Source of the DNA: JAQVYB01 sp964490935 | GTDB taxonomy: Bacteria; Verrucomicrobiota; Kiritimatiellia; RZYC01 | Direction of reading: 5' to 3' | Assembly (NCBI GenBank): GCA_964490935.1 | Contig: CAZBEO010000001.1 | Span: 1-64,000 of the forward strand | Length of the DNA stretch: 64,000 nt | Shown: piece by piece, positions 32,842 through 42,700 of the stretch | Layout of the letters: every line of letters begins with the position of its first letter | Numbering within the stretch: the first letter of the stretch is position 1 | The notes under the pieces: generated by a model | Seen by the model: the letters and a program-made list of their open reading frames with translations, nothing else | What the model was told of the DNA's origin: nothing | The model's database searches: none | Made by a program: the position numbers and the translations under genes

Positions 32842-34278
32842 ATGTCTTCACTAACCGATATCACCACCGTGGCCCGAAGCGGCATCCTGGCGCAGCAGGA
32901 AAAGCTGAACGTCATCGCCCACAACATCACCAACGTCAACACCAAGGGCTACCATCGGCAAACAGCCGTTCTCGCCACCAACCCGGCGAACATGCCCAAC
33001 ATCAGCACCACCATACCCTATTCGCAGGGCACCGGCGTCACCGTGCAGGATGTCATGCGCGAGTACGACCTGCTCCGCGAACGGGCCCTGCTTGACGAAC
33101 GCTCCGGTGCCGCCAAAGATGAATTTCTGGCCAATCAGCTCCCCGATCTCGAAGCCATCCTCCTGACCGATACCGAAAACGGACTCGCCCAGACCCTCAC
33201 CCAGTTCTGGACCGCCTGGCAGAACGTGGCCACCTATCCCGACAACATCACCATGCGCAACGTGGCACTCGAAAAAGGCGCGCAGCTCGCAGCCGTACTG
33301 AGCAAAACGACCGGCTCCCTCCAGAATTACCGCGACGCCATCTCCGCCGGAGTTTCCCCAAACATCACCGGTTCCGTGGCCGACGAGGTGAACAGCCTGA
33401 ACACCATGACCGCCGAACTCCAGAACCTGAACCGGAAAATCACCCTCTATCAGGGCACGCGTGTTTCCACCGCCGACCTCGAAGACCGCCGCGATCTGCT
33501 CGTGGCCGACCTCGCCAAGCAGGCGGAAGTCTCCGTCGATGCCGACTACAACATCAGCATCGACGGCCAACTCCTGCTCAGCGGCGATGGCCTTACCCGC
33601 AATGAACTGAATATTACCGCCGCCGATCCGCTGACCTTTGATGTCAACGGAAACCCCGTAAACATCGAACAGGGCGTCATCGGAGGCTGGAACGAACTGA
33701 CCGCCTACATTGACTCACTCGGCGACAATCTCGATGCCCTCGCCGCCGAAGTGATCGCGCAAGTCAACACCCTGCACACCTCCGGCTATGATCTCGACGG
33801 TAACCCCGGTCTGGTTTTTTTCACCGGCACCTCCGCCTCCGACATTTCCGTCAATGCCGCCCTCTATAATGCGGGCAACCCCCTGCTCAACAATCCGCGA
33901 CTCATTGCCGCCGCGCAAACCCTCTACGATCCCGGCGGGCCCAATGAAGGGGCCAACACCGGCGACGGCGCTATCGCCCTGGCCATTGCCGATCTCTCCG
34001 GCGCCGCCCTCGCCGCCCTCGGAAACCAGTCGTTCAATCAGTATTACACGGAGCTTGCCACCAACCTCGGAACGCAGATTGGAACCTTTCAGTCGCTGGC
34101 CGAGAGTGGCGCGGCCACTATTTCCGCCCTTGAAAACGCCATTCAATCCGAATCAGGCGTCAGCCTCGATGAAGAACTGATTCACATGATCACCGCGCAG
34201 CGCGCCTACCAAGCGGCATCCAAACTGCTCTCTGAAACCAACACCATGTTCGATGTGCTGATGTCCATCACCCGATAA
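32842..34278 (+). CDS. flgK: Flagellar hook-associated protein 1 FlgK
   Basis: A 478-residue protein. The N-terminal motif is RSGILAQQEKLNVIAHNITN followed by VNTKGYHRQ; helical D0/D1 stretches follow, and the C-terminus reads VSLDEELIHMITAQRAYQAA and SKLLSETNTMFDVLMSI. FlgK forms the first hook-filament junction. Length is in the lower normal range (E. coli 547), with a shorter central domain. Regions near residues 330-400 are Ala/Gly/Pro-rich. Last clear structural gene of the operon. Confidence 0.95.
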   Translation: MSSLTDITTVARSGILAQQEKLNVIAHNITNVNTKGYHRQTAVLATNPANMPNISTTIPYSQGTGVTVQDVMREYDLLRERALLDERSGAAKDEFLANQLPDLEAILLTDTENGLAQTLTQFWTAWQNVATYPDNITMRNVALEKGAQLAAVLSKTTGSLQNYRDAISAGVSPNITGSVADEVNSLNTMTAELQNLNRKITLYQGTRVSTADLEDRRDLLVADLAKQAEVSVDADYNISIDGQLLLSGDGLTRNELNITAADPLTFDVNGNPVNIEQGVIGGWNELTAYIDSLGDNLDALAAEVIAQVNTLHTSGYDLDGNPGLVFFTGTSASDISVNAALYNAGNPLLNNPRLIAAAQTLYDPGGPNEGANTGDGAIALAIADLSGAALAALGNQSFNQYYTELATNLGTQIGTFQSLAESGAATISALENAIQSESGVSLDEELIHMITAQRAYQAASKLLSETNTMFDVLMSITR

Positions 34279-34295
34279 ATAACGGAGACCCTGCC

Positions 34296-34439
34296 ATGAA
34301 AAAGAAAAACACGCCAAGCCGCAACGCCCCTGCGGGAGAGTCCTTTAACCAGAACCTACAGGTCCTGACTCAGCAGCTCGGGCTCTACGCCATGCTCCTG
34401 CGCAACGCCTCCTCTAGGCAGCGCATAGTCAATTCTTAA
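34296..34439 (+). CDS. Small basic hypothetical protein, 47 residues
   Basis: ATG at 34296 with CGGAG nine bases upstream, stop TAA at 34437-34439. The product starts MKKKNTPSRNAPAGESFNQN and ends with a predicted amphipathic helix rich in Leu/Gln (VLTQQLGLYAMLLRNASSRQ). It lies 17 bp after flgK and 19 bp before the nucleotidyltransferase gene, filling the gap with operon-like spacing. Good ribosome-binding site, position and codon use support it as real; no family is recognised. It might be a flagellar export or regulatory peptide, which is speculation. Confidence 0.5.
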   Translation: MKKKNTPSRNAPAGESFNQNLQVLTQQLGLYAMLLRNASSRQRIVNS

Positions 34440-34458
34440 ACGATACGGAGTACCCGGC

Positions 34459-36120
34459 ATGAAACAAGCCAGGCGAATCACCCTTCCAGCGCTTGACGAC
34501 GCCTTGGAACACGCGAGACCCCGCAGCATCGTGCTGGTGGGCGCGGGCGGACCTCTGCCAGAACTGATTCGACTCCTGCGCGAACAGGAAGGGCTGGTCT
34601 GCCAGGGCATACTCGATCCCGACCCCGCGCTCAAAGGCGAATTCATCGAAGACCTGGTCGTGCTCGGTTGGCTCGGAGATATTCCGCGCCACGCCTCCTG
34701 CGCCCTGATCGGACTCCCAAAACGCGCGAACGGCTTTGACCGTAAATCCGTTTATCATATTCTGCTCCGGCAGGGTCTTTGCCTACCGGTGCTTCAGGCG
34801 CGTTCGTCCGCCTCGGCACCGGATGTCACTTTGCCTGCAGGCACGGTCGTGCTCGAAGGGGCCGTGGTGGAACCGGGGGCCTCGCTGGGCGTCAACTGTC
34901 TGCTCGAGCCAGGCGCAAAGGTCACCCGCTGCGCTGCATTGGGCGAACATACCGTCCTGCACCGAAACACCACGTGGCGCAAAACCGGGCCAGCCCCCTC
35001 TGCGCAACCCGAGCCGCGCCAACAACTCGAAGCCGTCCTCGCCCAGGAACACGAACCCTTGCAGCGTATTATCGAGCGCATCAACTGGGCCAACATGGAA
35101 ATCATCCTCGTGGTGAATCCGCAGGGACGCCTCATCGGAACCATCACCGATGGCGACATACGCCGAGGGCTCCTCGCCGGGGTGGATATGAACCTGCCCG
35201 CCGGCCTCATCATGAACCGCACCCCGACCACCGCGCCGCAGGGCCTTTCCCGCAAAGAAATGCTGCACCTCATGCGCGAAAAATCCATTCGCCACCTGCC
35301 CGTGGTCGATGCCGAAGGCCGTCCGGTCCTGCTCGAACGCATGGAACATATTTTGGATGCCATCAGCGGGCACGACGCTATCGTCATGGCGGGCGGCCTC
35401 GGCTCACGCCTGCGCCCGCTCACCAACGATACCCCCAAGCCGCTTCTGCCCGTCGGCAACCGCCCCATTCTGGACCACATTCTCGGCGGGTTGAAATCGG
35501 CAGGCATCGAGGAGGTGGTCCTCTCCCTGAACTACCGGGGCGACCAGATTCGCCACCACGTGGGCGACGGCGAACAGCACGGCATGCGCGTAAATTACGT
35601 CACCGAGAAAGAACGCCTCGGCACCGCTGGCGCGCTCTCGCTGCTAAATCCGCGTCCCACGCGCCCATTCCTGGTCATGAACGGCGATCTGCTCACGAAT
35701 CTGAACTACGCCAAGCTGCTGCGCTTCCAGCAGGAAAACGATTATGCGCTGGTTATGTGCGTGCGCCAGTACAAGATTCAGGTGCCCTACGGCGTGGTAC
35801 AGATCACGCCCGAGGGACAGATCAACGCCCTGCAGGAAAAACCCGTGCATGAACATTTCATCAATGCCGGAATCTACGTCATGAAGCCGCAGTGTCTCGA
35901 TTACATTCCGCATCGGGCTTATTTTGACATGACCGATCTGACCAATCTGCTCATCGAACGCGGCGAGAGCGTCGGCGCCTTTCCGCTGGTGGAATACTGG
36001 CGCGACATCGGACGTCCCGAAGACCTTCACGCCGCCACGGAGGAACACGCTCGCCACATTACTGCGGCAGGGGCTGCACGGCCCTGTACCTCACGCGTCC
36101 CGATGGAGGCCCTGGCATGA
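34459..36120 (+). CDS. PglD-like/CBS/sugar nucleotidyltransferase triple fusion
   Basis: A 553-residue protein with three modules. Residues 20-175 start with a Rossmann-like SIVLVGAGGPLPELIRLLRE and end in left-handed beta-helix hexapeptides (GAVVEPGASLGVNCLLEPGA), as in PglD/NeuD sugar acetyltransferases. Residues 195-300 are a CBS pair (IILVVNPQGRLIGTITDGDI). Residues 306-540 are a sugar-phosphate nucleotidyltransferase (MAGGLGSRLRPLT at 310-322, then PKPLLPVGNRPIL). CBS plus this transferase is the layout of PtmE, which makes GDP-GlcNAc for legionaminic acid in Campylobacter. It overlaps the LegB-like gene by four bases, so a nonulosonate-like sugar pathway is plausible. Confidence 0.85.
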   Translation: MKQARRITLPALDDALEHARPRSIVLVGAGGPLPELIRLLREQEGLVCQGILDPDPALKGEFIEDLVVLGWLGDIPRHASCALIGLPKRANGFDRKSVYHILLRQGLCLPVLQARSSASAPDVTLPAGTVVLEGAVVEPGASLGVNCLLEPGAKVTRCAALGEHTVLHRNTTWRKTGPAPSAQPEPRQQLEAVLAQEHEPLQRIIERINWANMEIILVVNPQGRLIGTITDGDIRRGLLAGVDMNLPAGLIMNRTPTTAPQGLSRKEMLHLMREKSIRHLPVVDAEGRPVLLERMEHILDAISGHDAIVMAGGLGSRLRPLTNDTPKPLLPVGNRPILDHILGGLKSAGIEEVVLSLNYRGDQIRHHVGDGEQHGMRVNYVTEKERLGTAGALSLLNPRPTRPFLVMNGDLLTNLNYAKLLRFQQENDYALVMCVRQYKIQVPYGVVQITPEGQINALQEKPVHEHFINAGIYVMKPQCLDYIPHRAYFDMTDLTNLLIERGESVGAFPLVEYWRDIGRPEDLHAATEEHARHITAAGAARPCTSRVPMEALA

Positions 36121-37103
36121 ATGGAAAAACGGCCGTAGTCACCGGCGCCTGCGGATTTATCGGCAGTCATCTCGCCGAGGAACTCGTTCGGCGCGGCGCA
36201 CACGTCAAGGCGCTCGCCCTCTATGATGCACGCGGCGCACGCGGCTGGCTCGACCAGATTGATCCCGCCCTCGCACGCGAAATGGAACTCATTTCCGGCG
36301 ACGTCCGCGACGCCGAGCAGATGCGCCGCCTCATCCGAAAAGATGATGTCGTCTTTCATCTCGCGGCCCTCATCGGCATACCCTATTCATACATCGCCCC
36401 GCGTTCCTACGTGCAGACCAATATCGAAGGCACCCTCAACATCCTCGAGGCCGCACGCGAAGCCGGCGCGGCACGCGTCATGAACATGTCCACCAGCGAA
36501 GTCTACGGTTCCGCCCTGCGCGTGCCTATCGACGAAGATCACCCCCTACAAGGACAAAGCCCCTATTCCGCCTCCAAAATCGGCGCGGAAAAAATGACGG
36601 AAAGCTATGTCAAATCCTTTTCGCTGCCTGCCGTCACCGTACGTGCCTTCAACACCTTCGGCCCGCGCCAATCGCCCCGTGCCGTCATCCCCACCATCCT
36701 TATGCAACTGCTCGCTGGCGAAAAGGAACTCCACCTCGGAAACCTGCACAGTACGCGCGATTTCAACTTTGTGGCCGACACCGTCGAGGGCCTAATCCGC
36801 CTCGCTTCCTGCGAAGCCGCCATTGGGCGGGCCGTCAACATCGGCACCGGTGCCGAGATAACCATCGCCCAGCTCGCCGAAGCCGCCCAGCGCGCCGTCG
36901 GGCACACCGCTTCAATCATCGAAAAACAGGACCGCATGCGCCCCGAACAAAGCGAAGTACAACGTCTTTGCGCCGACGCCTCCCTGCTCCACTCGCTCAC
37001 CGGCTGGACCCCACCCCCGCGCCTCGAGGAAGGCCTTCGCTTAACCGCCACATGGATGAAAACGGAACTGAACCGCTATGAGCCTCAACGATACTATGTT
37101 TAA
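36117..37103 (+). CDS. LegB-like NAD-dependent 4,6-dehydratase
   Basis: A 328-residue extended SDR. GACGFIGSHL is at residues 10-19, the segment ALYDARGARGWLDQ (34-47) resembles the YNSxxxxGWLD signature of the LegB/GDP-sugar 4,6-dehydratase branch, STSEVYG is at 125-131, and Tyr150/Lys154 form the catalytic pair. FNTFGPRQSPRAVIPTI is also typical of this branch. In legionaminic-acid synthesis LegB converts GDP-GlcNAc, the product of PtmE, to the 4-keto-6-deoxy sugar. The PtmE-like enzyme is encoded just upstream with a four-base overlap. Later pathway genes (LegC, LegG, LegI, LegF) are not in the window. Confidence 0.82.
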   Translation: MNGKTAVVTGACGFIGSHLAEELVRRGAHVKALALYDARGARGWLDQIDPALAREMELISGDVRDAEQMRRLIRKDDVVFHLAALIGIPYSYIAPRSYVQTNIEGTLNILEAAREAGAARVMNMSTSEVYGSALRVPIDEDHPLQGQSPYSASKIGAEKMTESYVKSFSLPAVTVRAFNTFGPRQSPRAVIPTILMQLLAGEKELHLGNLHSTRDFNFVADTVEGLIRLASCEAAIGRAVNIGTGAEITIAQLAEAAQRAVGHTASIIEKQDRMRPEQSEVQRLCADASLLHSLTGWTPPPRLEEGLRLTATWMKTELNRYEPQRYYV

Positions 37104-37818
37104 ACAGCCGCTGGCCCTCGCCCCGCGTGCCGTACTTTTTGACCTGGATGACACCCTCTATCCAGAACGCCAATATGTGTTCAGCGGCTTTCAGGCCGTG
37201 GCCGCCTATATCCAGCGGGTGTACGGACTGCTTGTCTTCAACGATCTGGTCAAGACCTACCTCACGGGCGAGCGGTCCAACGTCTTCGGAGCCACCCTCG
37301 AAAAACACTTCGGAAACGTCGAAGAGGCTGTCCTTAAAAAAACACTCCACGTCTTCTGGACCCACACCCCGAAAATCGAACTCTATGAAGATGCCCGCAT
37401 CTGCATGGCCCTGCTCTTCTCGCGCGGCATCAAGGTCGGCGTCATCACCACTGGACGCGGCGGCATCCAACAGAAAAAAATCGCCGCCCTCGAACTCGAA
37501 CCCCTCCTCGACGGCATTATCTACACCGATGATCTTCTGGGCGACTCCGAACCCGGCCAGCCCAATGCCGACGCCTTTCACATCCTCGCCCTACAGCTCG
37601 AAGTCGAACTCAGCGACCTCTGCTTTGTGGGCGACAATCCGCTCACCGACTTCGCGATCCCCCGGCGCCTCGGCGTCAAAACCGTCCGCATACGCCGTCC
37701 CGGCGGTGAATTTTCCGAAGCCCAACCCCCCGCTCTCGGCTTTCAGGCCGACCGCGTCATCGAATCCCTCACCGATCTCCCCCGCCTCTTTCTCCCGGCC
37801 AACTCTATTCGACCCTGA
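37078..37818 (+). CDS. HAD-superfamily hydrolase
   Basis: A 246-residue haloacid dehalogenase-type hydrolase. Motif I is VLFDLDDTLYPE (residues 19-30, nucleophile Asp22), motif II VGVITTGRG near 121-129, and motif IV LCFVGDNPLTDF near 181-192. The cap and spacing suit small-molecule phosphatases of the subfamily IA. It overlaps the LegB-like gene by 26 bp, so it is co-translated and may dephosphorylate a sugar-phosphate in the same pathway. Met7 is an alternative start. Confidence 0.8.
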   Translation: MSLNDTMFKQPLALAPRAVLFDLDDTLYPERQYVFSGFQAVAAYIQRVYGLLVFNDLVKTYLTGERSNVFGATLEKHFGNVEEAVLKKTLHVFWTHTPKIELYEDARICMALLFSRGIKVGVITTGRGGIQQKKIAALELEPLLDGIIYTDDLLGDSEPGQPNADAFHILALQLEVELSDLCFVGDNPLTDFAIPRRLGVKTVRIRRPGGEFSEAQPPALGFQADRVIESLTDLPRLFLPANSIRP

Positions 37819-37952
37819 ACAGCGCCCCCCGGCAGCCCGCTCGCTTAGCCCCTCCTTCCCCTATCCAAAAAAGCGGCATATATGTATTGTTATTGACAGA
37901 ATTAGGCGCTAGACACGGACACAAATCGAAACGGGGTTCCGGAGGGTCGCCC

Positions 37953-38360
37953 ATGTCCGCAGAGCTGAACATACTGATCGTTGATGATGAATTCAGCGCC
38001 AGGAAACTGCTGGAAATCATGCTCAAGCCGTACGGTCGCTGCGTGATGGCTGTGAACGGAAACGAGGCCATCAAAGCCGTGCAGCAGGCCCTTTCCAAGG
38101 ATGACTACTTCGACCTCATCTGCCTCGACATCATGATGCCCGAGATGGATGGGCAGGAGGCCCTCAAAATCATTCGCCAGCTCGAAAACAAGCGTAGCCT
38201 TTGGCCTGGAAACGGCGCCAAGGTCATCATGACCACCGCCCTTCAAGATGCCTCGAATGTCATGACCGCCTTCATGGAGCAATGCGAATCCTACCTCGTC
38301 AAGCCCATCGAAAAAGAAGCCCTGCTCACCGAAATGCGCAAGCTGACGCTTATCCCCTGA
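37953..38360 (+). CDS. CheY-like single-domain response regulator
   Basis: A 135-residue stand-alone receiver domain from ATG 37953 with GGAGGG six bases upstream. The acidic pair is in LIVDDE (Asp10-Asp11), the phosphoacceptor Asp in CLDIMMPEMDG, the conserved Thr in MTTAL, and the Lys in YLVKPIEKE. No output domain is present. Next to flagellar genes a CheY-type role in motility is attractive, but the insert WPGNGAK before the Thr is seen in other stand-alone receivers and no histidine kinase is adjacent. It is 16 bp upstream of an MFS gene. Confidence 0.88.
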   Translation: MSAELNILIVDDEFSARKLLEIMLKPYGRCVMAVNGNEAIKAVQQALSKDDYFDLICLDIMMPEMDGQEALKIIRQLENKRSLWPGNGAKVIMTTALQDASNVMTAFMEQCESYLVKPIEKEALLTEMRKLTLIP

Positions 38361-38376
38361 CCGGTCGGAGCAAGCC

Positions 38377-39570
38377 GTGAAAGCCCTTCTCATCAAATGG
38401 CGGGACATGAACCCGCAGCTCAAACTCTTTCTTGCCGCCGTACTGCTTTTTGGCGTCGCCGGCGGCATCTTCGACATCAGCTTCAACAACTACCTCAGCG
38501 ACACCTTTCAAATCAGTGCCAAAACACGCGGCTGGCTCGAATTTCCCCGCGAAACGCCTGGCTTTCTTACGGCTATCTTTGTCGGCCTCCTCTTCTTCAT
38601 CCCGGAGACACGCATTGCCTCTCTGGCCGCCCTGCTGGCTGGCCTTTCCCTCATCAGCATAGCCGTCTGGGGACAGCAGTGGATACCCATGCTCATTCTC
38701 ATGACGCTGTTCAGCACCGGACTGCACCTCTTTCTCCCCGTACGCAACTCCGTGAGCATGCTCCTGGCAAAAGACGGCCGACACGGCCGGCGCATGGGGC
38801 AGGTCGGCGCTGTCCAGTTCGCCTCCGGCATCCTCGGCAGCGCCCTCATTTGGTTCGTCTTCCGAAAGACCTCCGGAAGCTACCCGCTGCTCTTCGTACT
38901 CGGCGGCATCCTAGCCCTGGTCGCCGCGGCACTCTTCTTCGCCATGCACCTGCCCGCTGCGCACCTTCAGCGCCCCAAATGGGTCTGGAACCGGCGATAC
39001 TGGCTCTACTACGTTCTCGCCATCCTCTTCGGCGGGCGCAAACAAATCTTTCTCACCTTCGGCCCCTGGGTGCTCATCCGCGAATACCACCAATCCGCCG
39101 CCGTCTTCGCCCAGCTCTGGGTGGTCGGAGCCATCGCCGGCCTCTTCTTTCAGCCCCTCCTCGGCAACCTCATCGACCGCTGGGGCGAGCGGAAAGTCCT
39201 CATCATCGACTCCATCCTCGTCACCACCGTATGTCTCGGCTACGCCTGCTCACACTGGATTCCGAACCCCCGCCTCGTGCTACCCGTCCTCTTCGCCTGT
39301 TACTTGGGCGATCAGCTCCTCTTCGGCGTCAACATCGCCCGCATCACCTACATTTCCAAAATTGCCCTCAACCCAACCCATATCGCCCCGACCCTTTCAC
39401 TGGGCAGCAGCCTGGACCACGCCGTATCCATGACCGTCCCCATTCTGGGCGGCATTCTTTGGACCACCTACGGCTACCAAGCCGTCTTCCTGGCCGCCGC
39501 CGTACTCGCCCTGCTCATGCTCTTCTTCAGCGCCCTGATCCGCCTCCCCGCCCGCTGCGTGAAGCATTAG
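38377..39570 (+). CDS. MFS transporter
   Basis: A 397-residue membrane protein with about 12 predicted helices in two halves of six, starting LKLFLAAVLLFGVAGGIFDI. The loop between helices 2 and 3 is atypical (ETRIASLAALLAG), while the second-half loop LLGNLIDRWGERKVLIIDSI carries the MFS D-R-G-x-R/K motif. Substrate unknown. Its spacing after the receiver gene (16 bp) suggests co-transcription. Residues 130-140 (KDGRHGRRMGQVG) form a basic cytoplasmic loop. Confidence 0.8.
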   Translation: MKALLIKWRDMNPQLKLFLAAVLLFGVAGGIFDISFNNYLSDTFQISAKTRGWLEFPRETPGFLTAIFVGLLFFIPETRIASLAALLAGLSLISIAVWGQQWIPMLILMTLFSTGLHLFLPVRNSVSMLLAKDGRHGRRMGQVGAVQFASGILGSALIWFVFRKTSGSYPLLFVLGGILALVAAALFFAMHLPAAHLQRPKWVWNRRYWLYYVLAILFGGRKQIFLTFGPWVLIREYHQSAAVFAQLWVVGAIAGLFFQPLLGNLIDRWGERKVLIIDSILVTTVCLGYACSHWIPNPRLVLPVLFACYLGDQLLFGVNIARITYISKIALNPTHIAPTLSLGSSLDHAVSMTVPILGGILWTTYGYQAVFLAAAVLALLMLFFSALIRLPARCVKH

Positions 39571-39704
39571 GGTGTAGCGAGCCACTGTTTTTAATCGCAA
39601 TGCCGTCCGTTTTTCTTTATGAAGAGAGAGTGCGTTCGGTAGCTCTGTTCAATTCGATGAGGCCAAGGCACCACAGCGTCTCGCTGTTGTTTACGATGTG
39701 AGTA

Positions 39705-39720
39705 TCCTCCGTATGGAGGA
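39705..39720 (+). promoter_or_regulatory. Leader hairpin next to the ribosome-binding site
   Basis: Perfect 6-bp arms TCCTCC and GGAGGA with a GTAT loop end exactly one base before AAAGGAG (39721-39727), the Shine-Dalgarno of the gene starting at 39733. The left arm is an anti-Shine-Dalgarno sequence that could also pair with AAAGGAG, so ribosome access may be modulated. Confidence 0.4.
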
Positions 39721-39732
39721 AAAGGAGTAGAC

Positions 39733-42700
39733 ATGCAAAAAATATGGCGGTATGTGCAAAAAAGTGTGAAGCGGTATCGTTATGTGTCGCCTCTTGTGAT
39801 GGGTTTTGTTTTTGGTTTATGCCGCATGGCCGCCGCGGCACTCCCCGCAGATTTTCCTGCCATCACGGTGCCGGTATGCAGTGCTCCGTCCGAAGGCGAT
39901 ATCTTTCTGAGCAATTTCACGCAGGATTCGGATGTAAGTACGACCCCGTATCTAATCATACTGAACAACGCAGGGGAGCCGATTGAATACCGAAGGCTGG
40001 ACAGTCCGGTTAATACGGATTTCAAACGGCAGCCCAGCGGAGCAACCACGTATTTTCAACTGATGGATACCAACACCCTGGGAACCAATAAGTTTGCGTT
40101 CCACTTTGTGGATCGAAACCTGAATTCCACGGGAACCATCTCGGCGGTTACCACCGGCTTAATCACTGCGCTGACAGCGGAATGGATGACGGATGTTCAC
40201 GAACTCCGTATGCAGGATAATGGACACGGCTACCTGCTGGCGTATCGTTTGACTCCCACCAACATGCTTTCTTATGGAGGAAAACTCAACGCGTTTGCCA
40301 TCGACATGGCTATCCAGGAGGTGGATGCCGCCGGCAATCTTTACTGGCAATGGTCGCCTGAGAACTTCTTTACCCATCAAAACACCACGCCCGATGTGCC
40401 GCTGACCAACCGGATCGTTGATTATGCCCATTGCAATGCCGTTGATATCGATACAGACGGCCATATACTGCTTTCCACGCGCTACTTTGATGAAATTACC
40501 AAGATCAACCGGCAGACGGGTGAAATCATCTGGCGCATGGGGGGGAGTGCCTGCAGCAACAACCAGTTTACCTTTATCAATGATGATCAGCCGCAGGACG
40601 GGGGCGGCACCTTCACCGGGTTTTCCCACCAGCACGGGGTCCGCCGTCTTGCCAACGGAAACATCCTGCTCTTTGATAACGGCCACCTGAAGAACCCACC
40701 CTATTCGCGTGCGGTGGAGTATGCTGTAAACGAAGGGACGCTTACCGCCGAGAAGGTCTGGTCCTATACCCATTCTCCGCCGATTTCATCCACGGAGATG
40801 GGGTTTGCTCAGCGTCTGGCCAATGGCAATACTTTCATCTGCTGGGGCGGAAGTACCAGTCAGGTTGCCATTACCGAAGTGACGGCACAAAGCAACGTGG
40901 TCTTTGAGCTGACGCTGCCCGAAGGCGTGCACACCTACCGCGCGTTTAAACAATCCTGGACCACGAATATCTCCCCCACGAACACCTTTCTGCCGCCGCC
41001 GTATCGTCCGGATGGATGGCCCGCTCAGCACATGGGCGCGCACAATTCCGACTGGGTGCCCCGCGAGATGCTGGACCTGCAGCAGACGAATGAAATGGCG
41101 AACGTACGGTTCATGTTGCGTGACCCGGCCAATCCGGTGGTCTGTGCCGGTGGAGGGGTGATTGTGGTATTGGACGGAAAGGAATATTTTATTGTCACGA
41201 CCAGCTCGGTTAAATATCCCAATCTGTGCGCCCTGGATATGACCGACGGGAGCGTCTACTGGCAATCCGCCCCGCTGACCAATGCCCCGTTTGGACAGTC
41301 TGCTCCCGGACCCGATTCCTGCGCCTCCACCGTGGCGCCCATCGCCGATAAATATGGCAACATTTATCTGGCGGACTGTCATTATGTGTATTGTTACCGC
41401 ATCGAAGCCCTCCCTGATGCGAGCGGGTATCAGCCGTGGATATGGCGTCAGCCCATGCCCAACCTGAAAATCTACAGCGATGTAGACGGCCTGTGGCACC
41501 CATCGAGTGATCCAACGGCGGCTGATACAAAGGGTTTCCCGTTTATGTCGTTTGTGCTTACCCCTGAAGTAGACGAAAACTATTACGTGGGCGGGTTTAC
41601 GGTGCAGGGAGAAACCTTCATGTTTGATCACATCGACGGCACCCTGGCGGGCGCGACGTATCTGGAAACCAACATGATCGGCACCGTCTCCAATCAGCCG
41701 CCCTGTGATCCGTACCTGTTTGCCGAAACCAACAATCCGATGATTATGAGTTCAAACAATCCCATTCTGTTCGGCATCTGGGCAACCGGCATTACCAACA
41801 CGGTGGATCCGGACCTGAAATATTTTATGAATCCCTGTCAGTTGAAGGGATATATGGAGGCCGGAACCTTCGGCATCGGAGCCATGGTGGCCAACAACCC
41901 CTGTATGATGAAAAATCCTACCAATCCGGCGGCCTGCCGTCTGTTTGTTGCGGGCGGGCAGTCCGAATATCTTAAGCAGTGGGATGTGGATACCAATACG
42001 CCCGATGTCATCATGTATGCCGTTGATTTTGATCCGACCGCCTCGTATTCCGGGCGGCTGGCCGTCTGCAACTACGACATCACAAACTACGTCGACTCCA
42101 CGCCGCAGTTTGCCTTTAACGGGAGAATGGTTGACGGAGAGAGTTCCGCCACATCGCCCGACCTTTCCTATAACGAAAAGTGGCTTTTCTGCAGTGATAA
42201 AGCCGGGTCAAACTACTGCTTCGATACCCGGTCCGGCACCACCGTCTGGTCCTACGACACCGGGGAGGCGCTGGGTTCTCCGACCACCTTTCAGAACGAA
42301 GACGAAGACGGCAACTTTCTATATATGACCATGGCCGGTTATGATCCGTGGGCCTTCATGATCAACGCGGAAACCGGGCAGATTGCCTCCAACGAAACCT
42401 ACGGACTGCTGGTGCGCAAACTTCCGCTTTCGCTCTATGTCCAAAGAAACTGCTGGCGCACGAATGAAGCCTATCAGCAGGTGTTTCAAAACACCGAAGG
42501 CTTTTTCACAAAGAACGCCATAGGCTCTTCGATCATATCCGGATGCAGTAACCGGGTCGAAATGATCTTCACCGTTGGATGGAAATATCCCATTCATATG
42601 CCTCCTGCGCTTGCGAATATGGCCACCATCCCGACCCATCAGCAGGTCGTATATCTGGACGTTGATAAACTGTGGAACAGCACCAACATGGCCGACCTTA

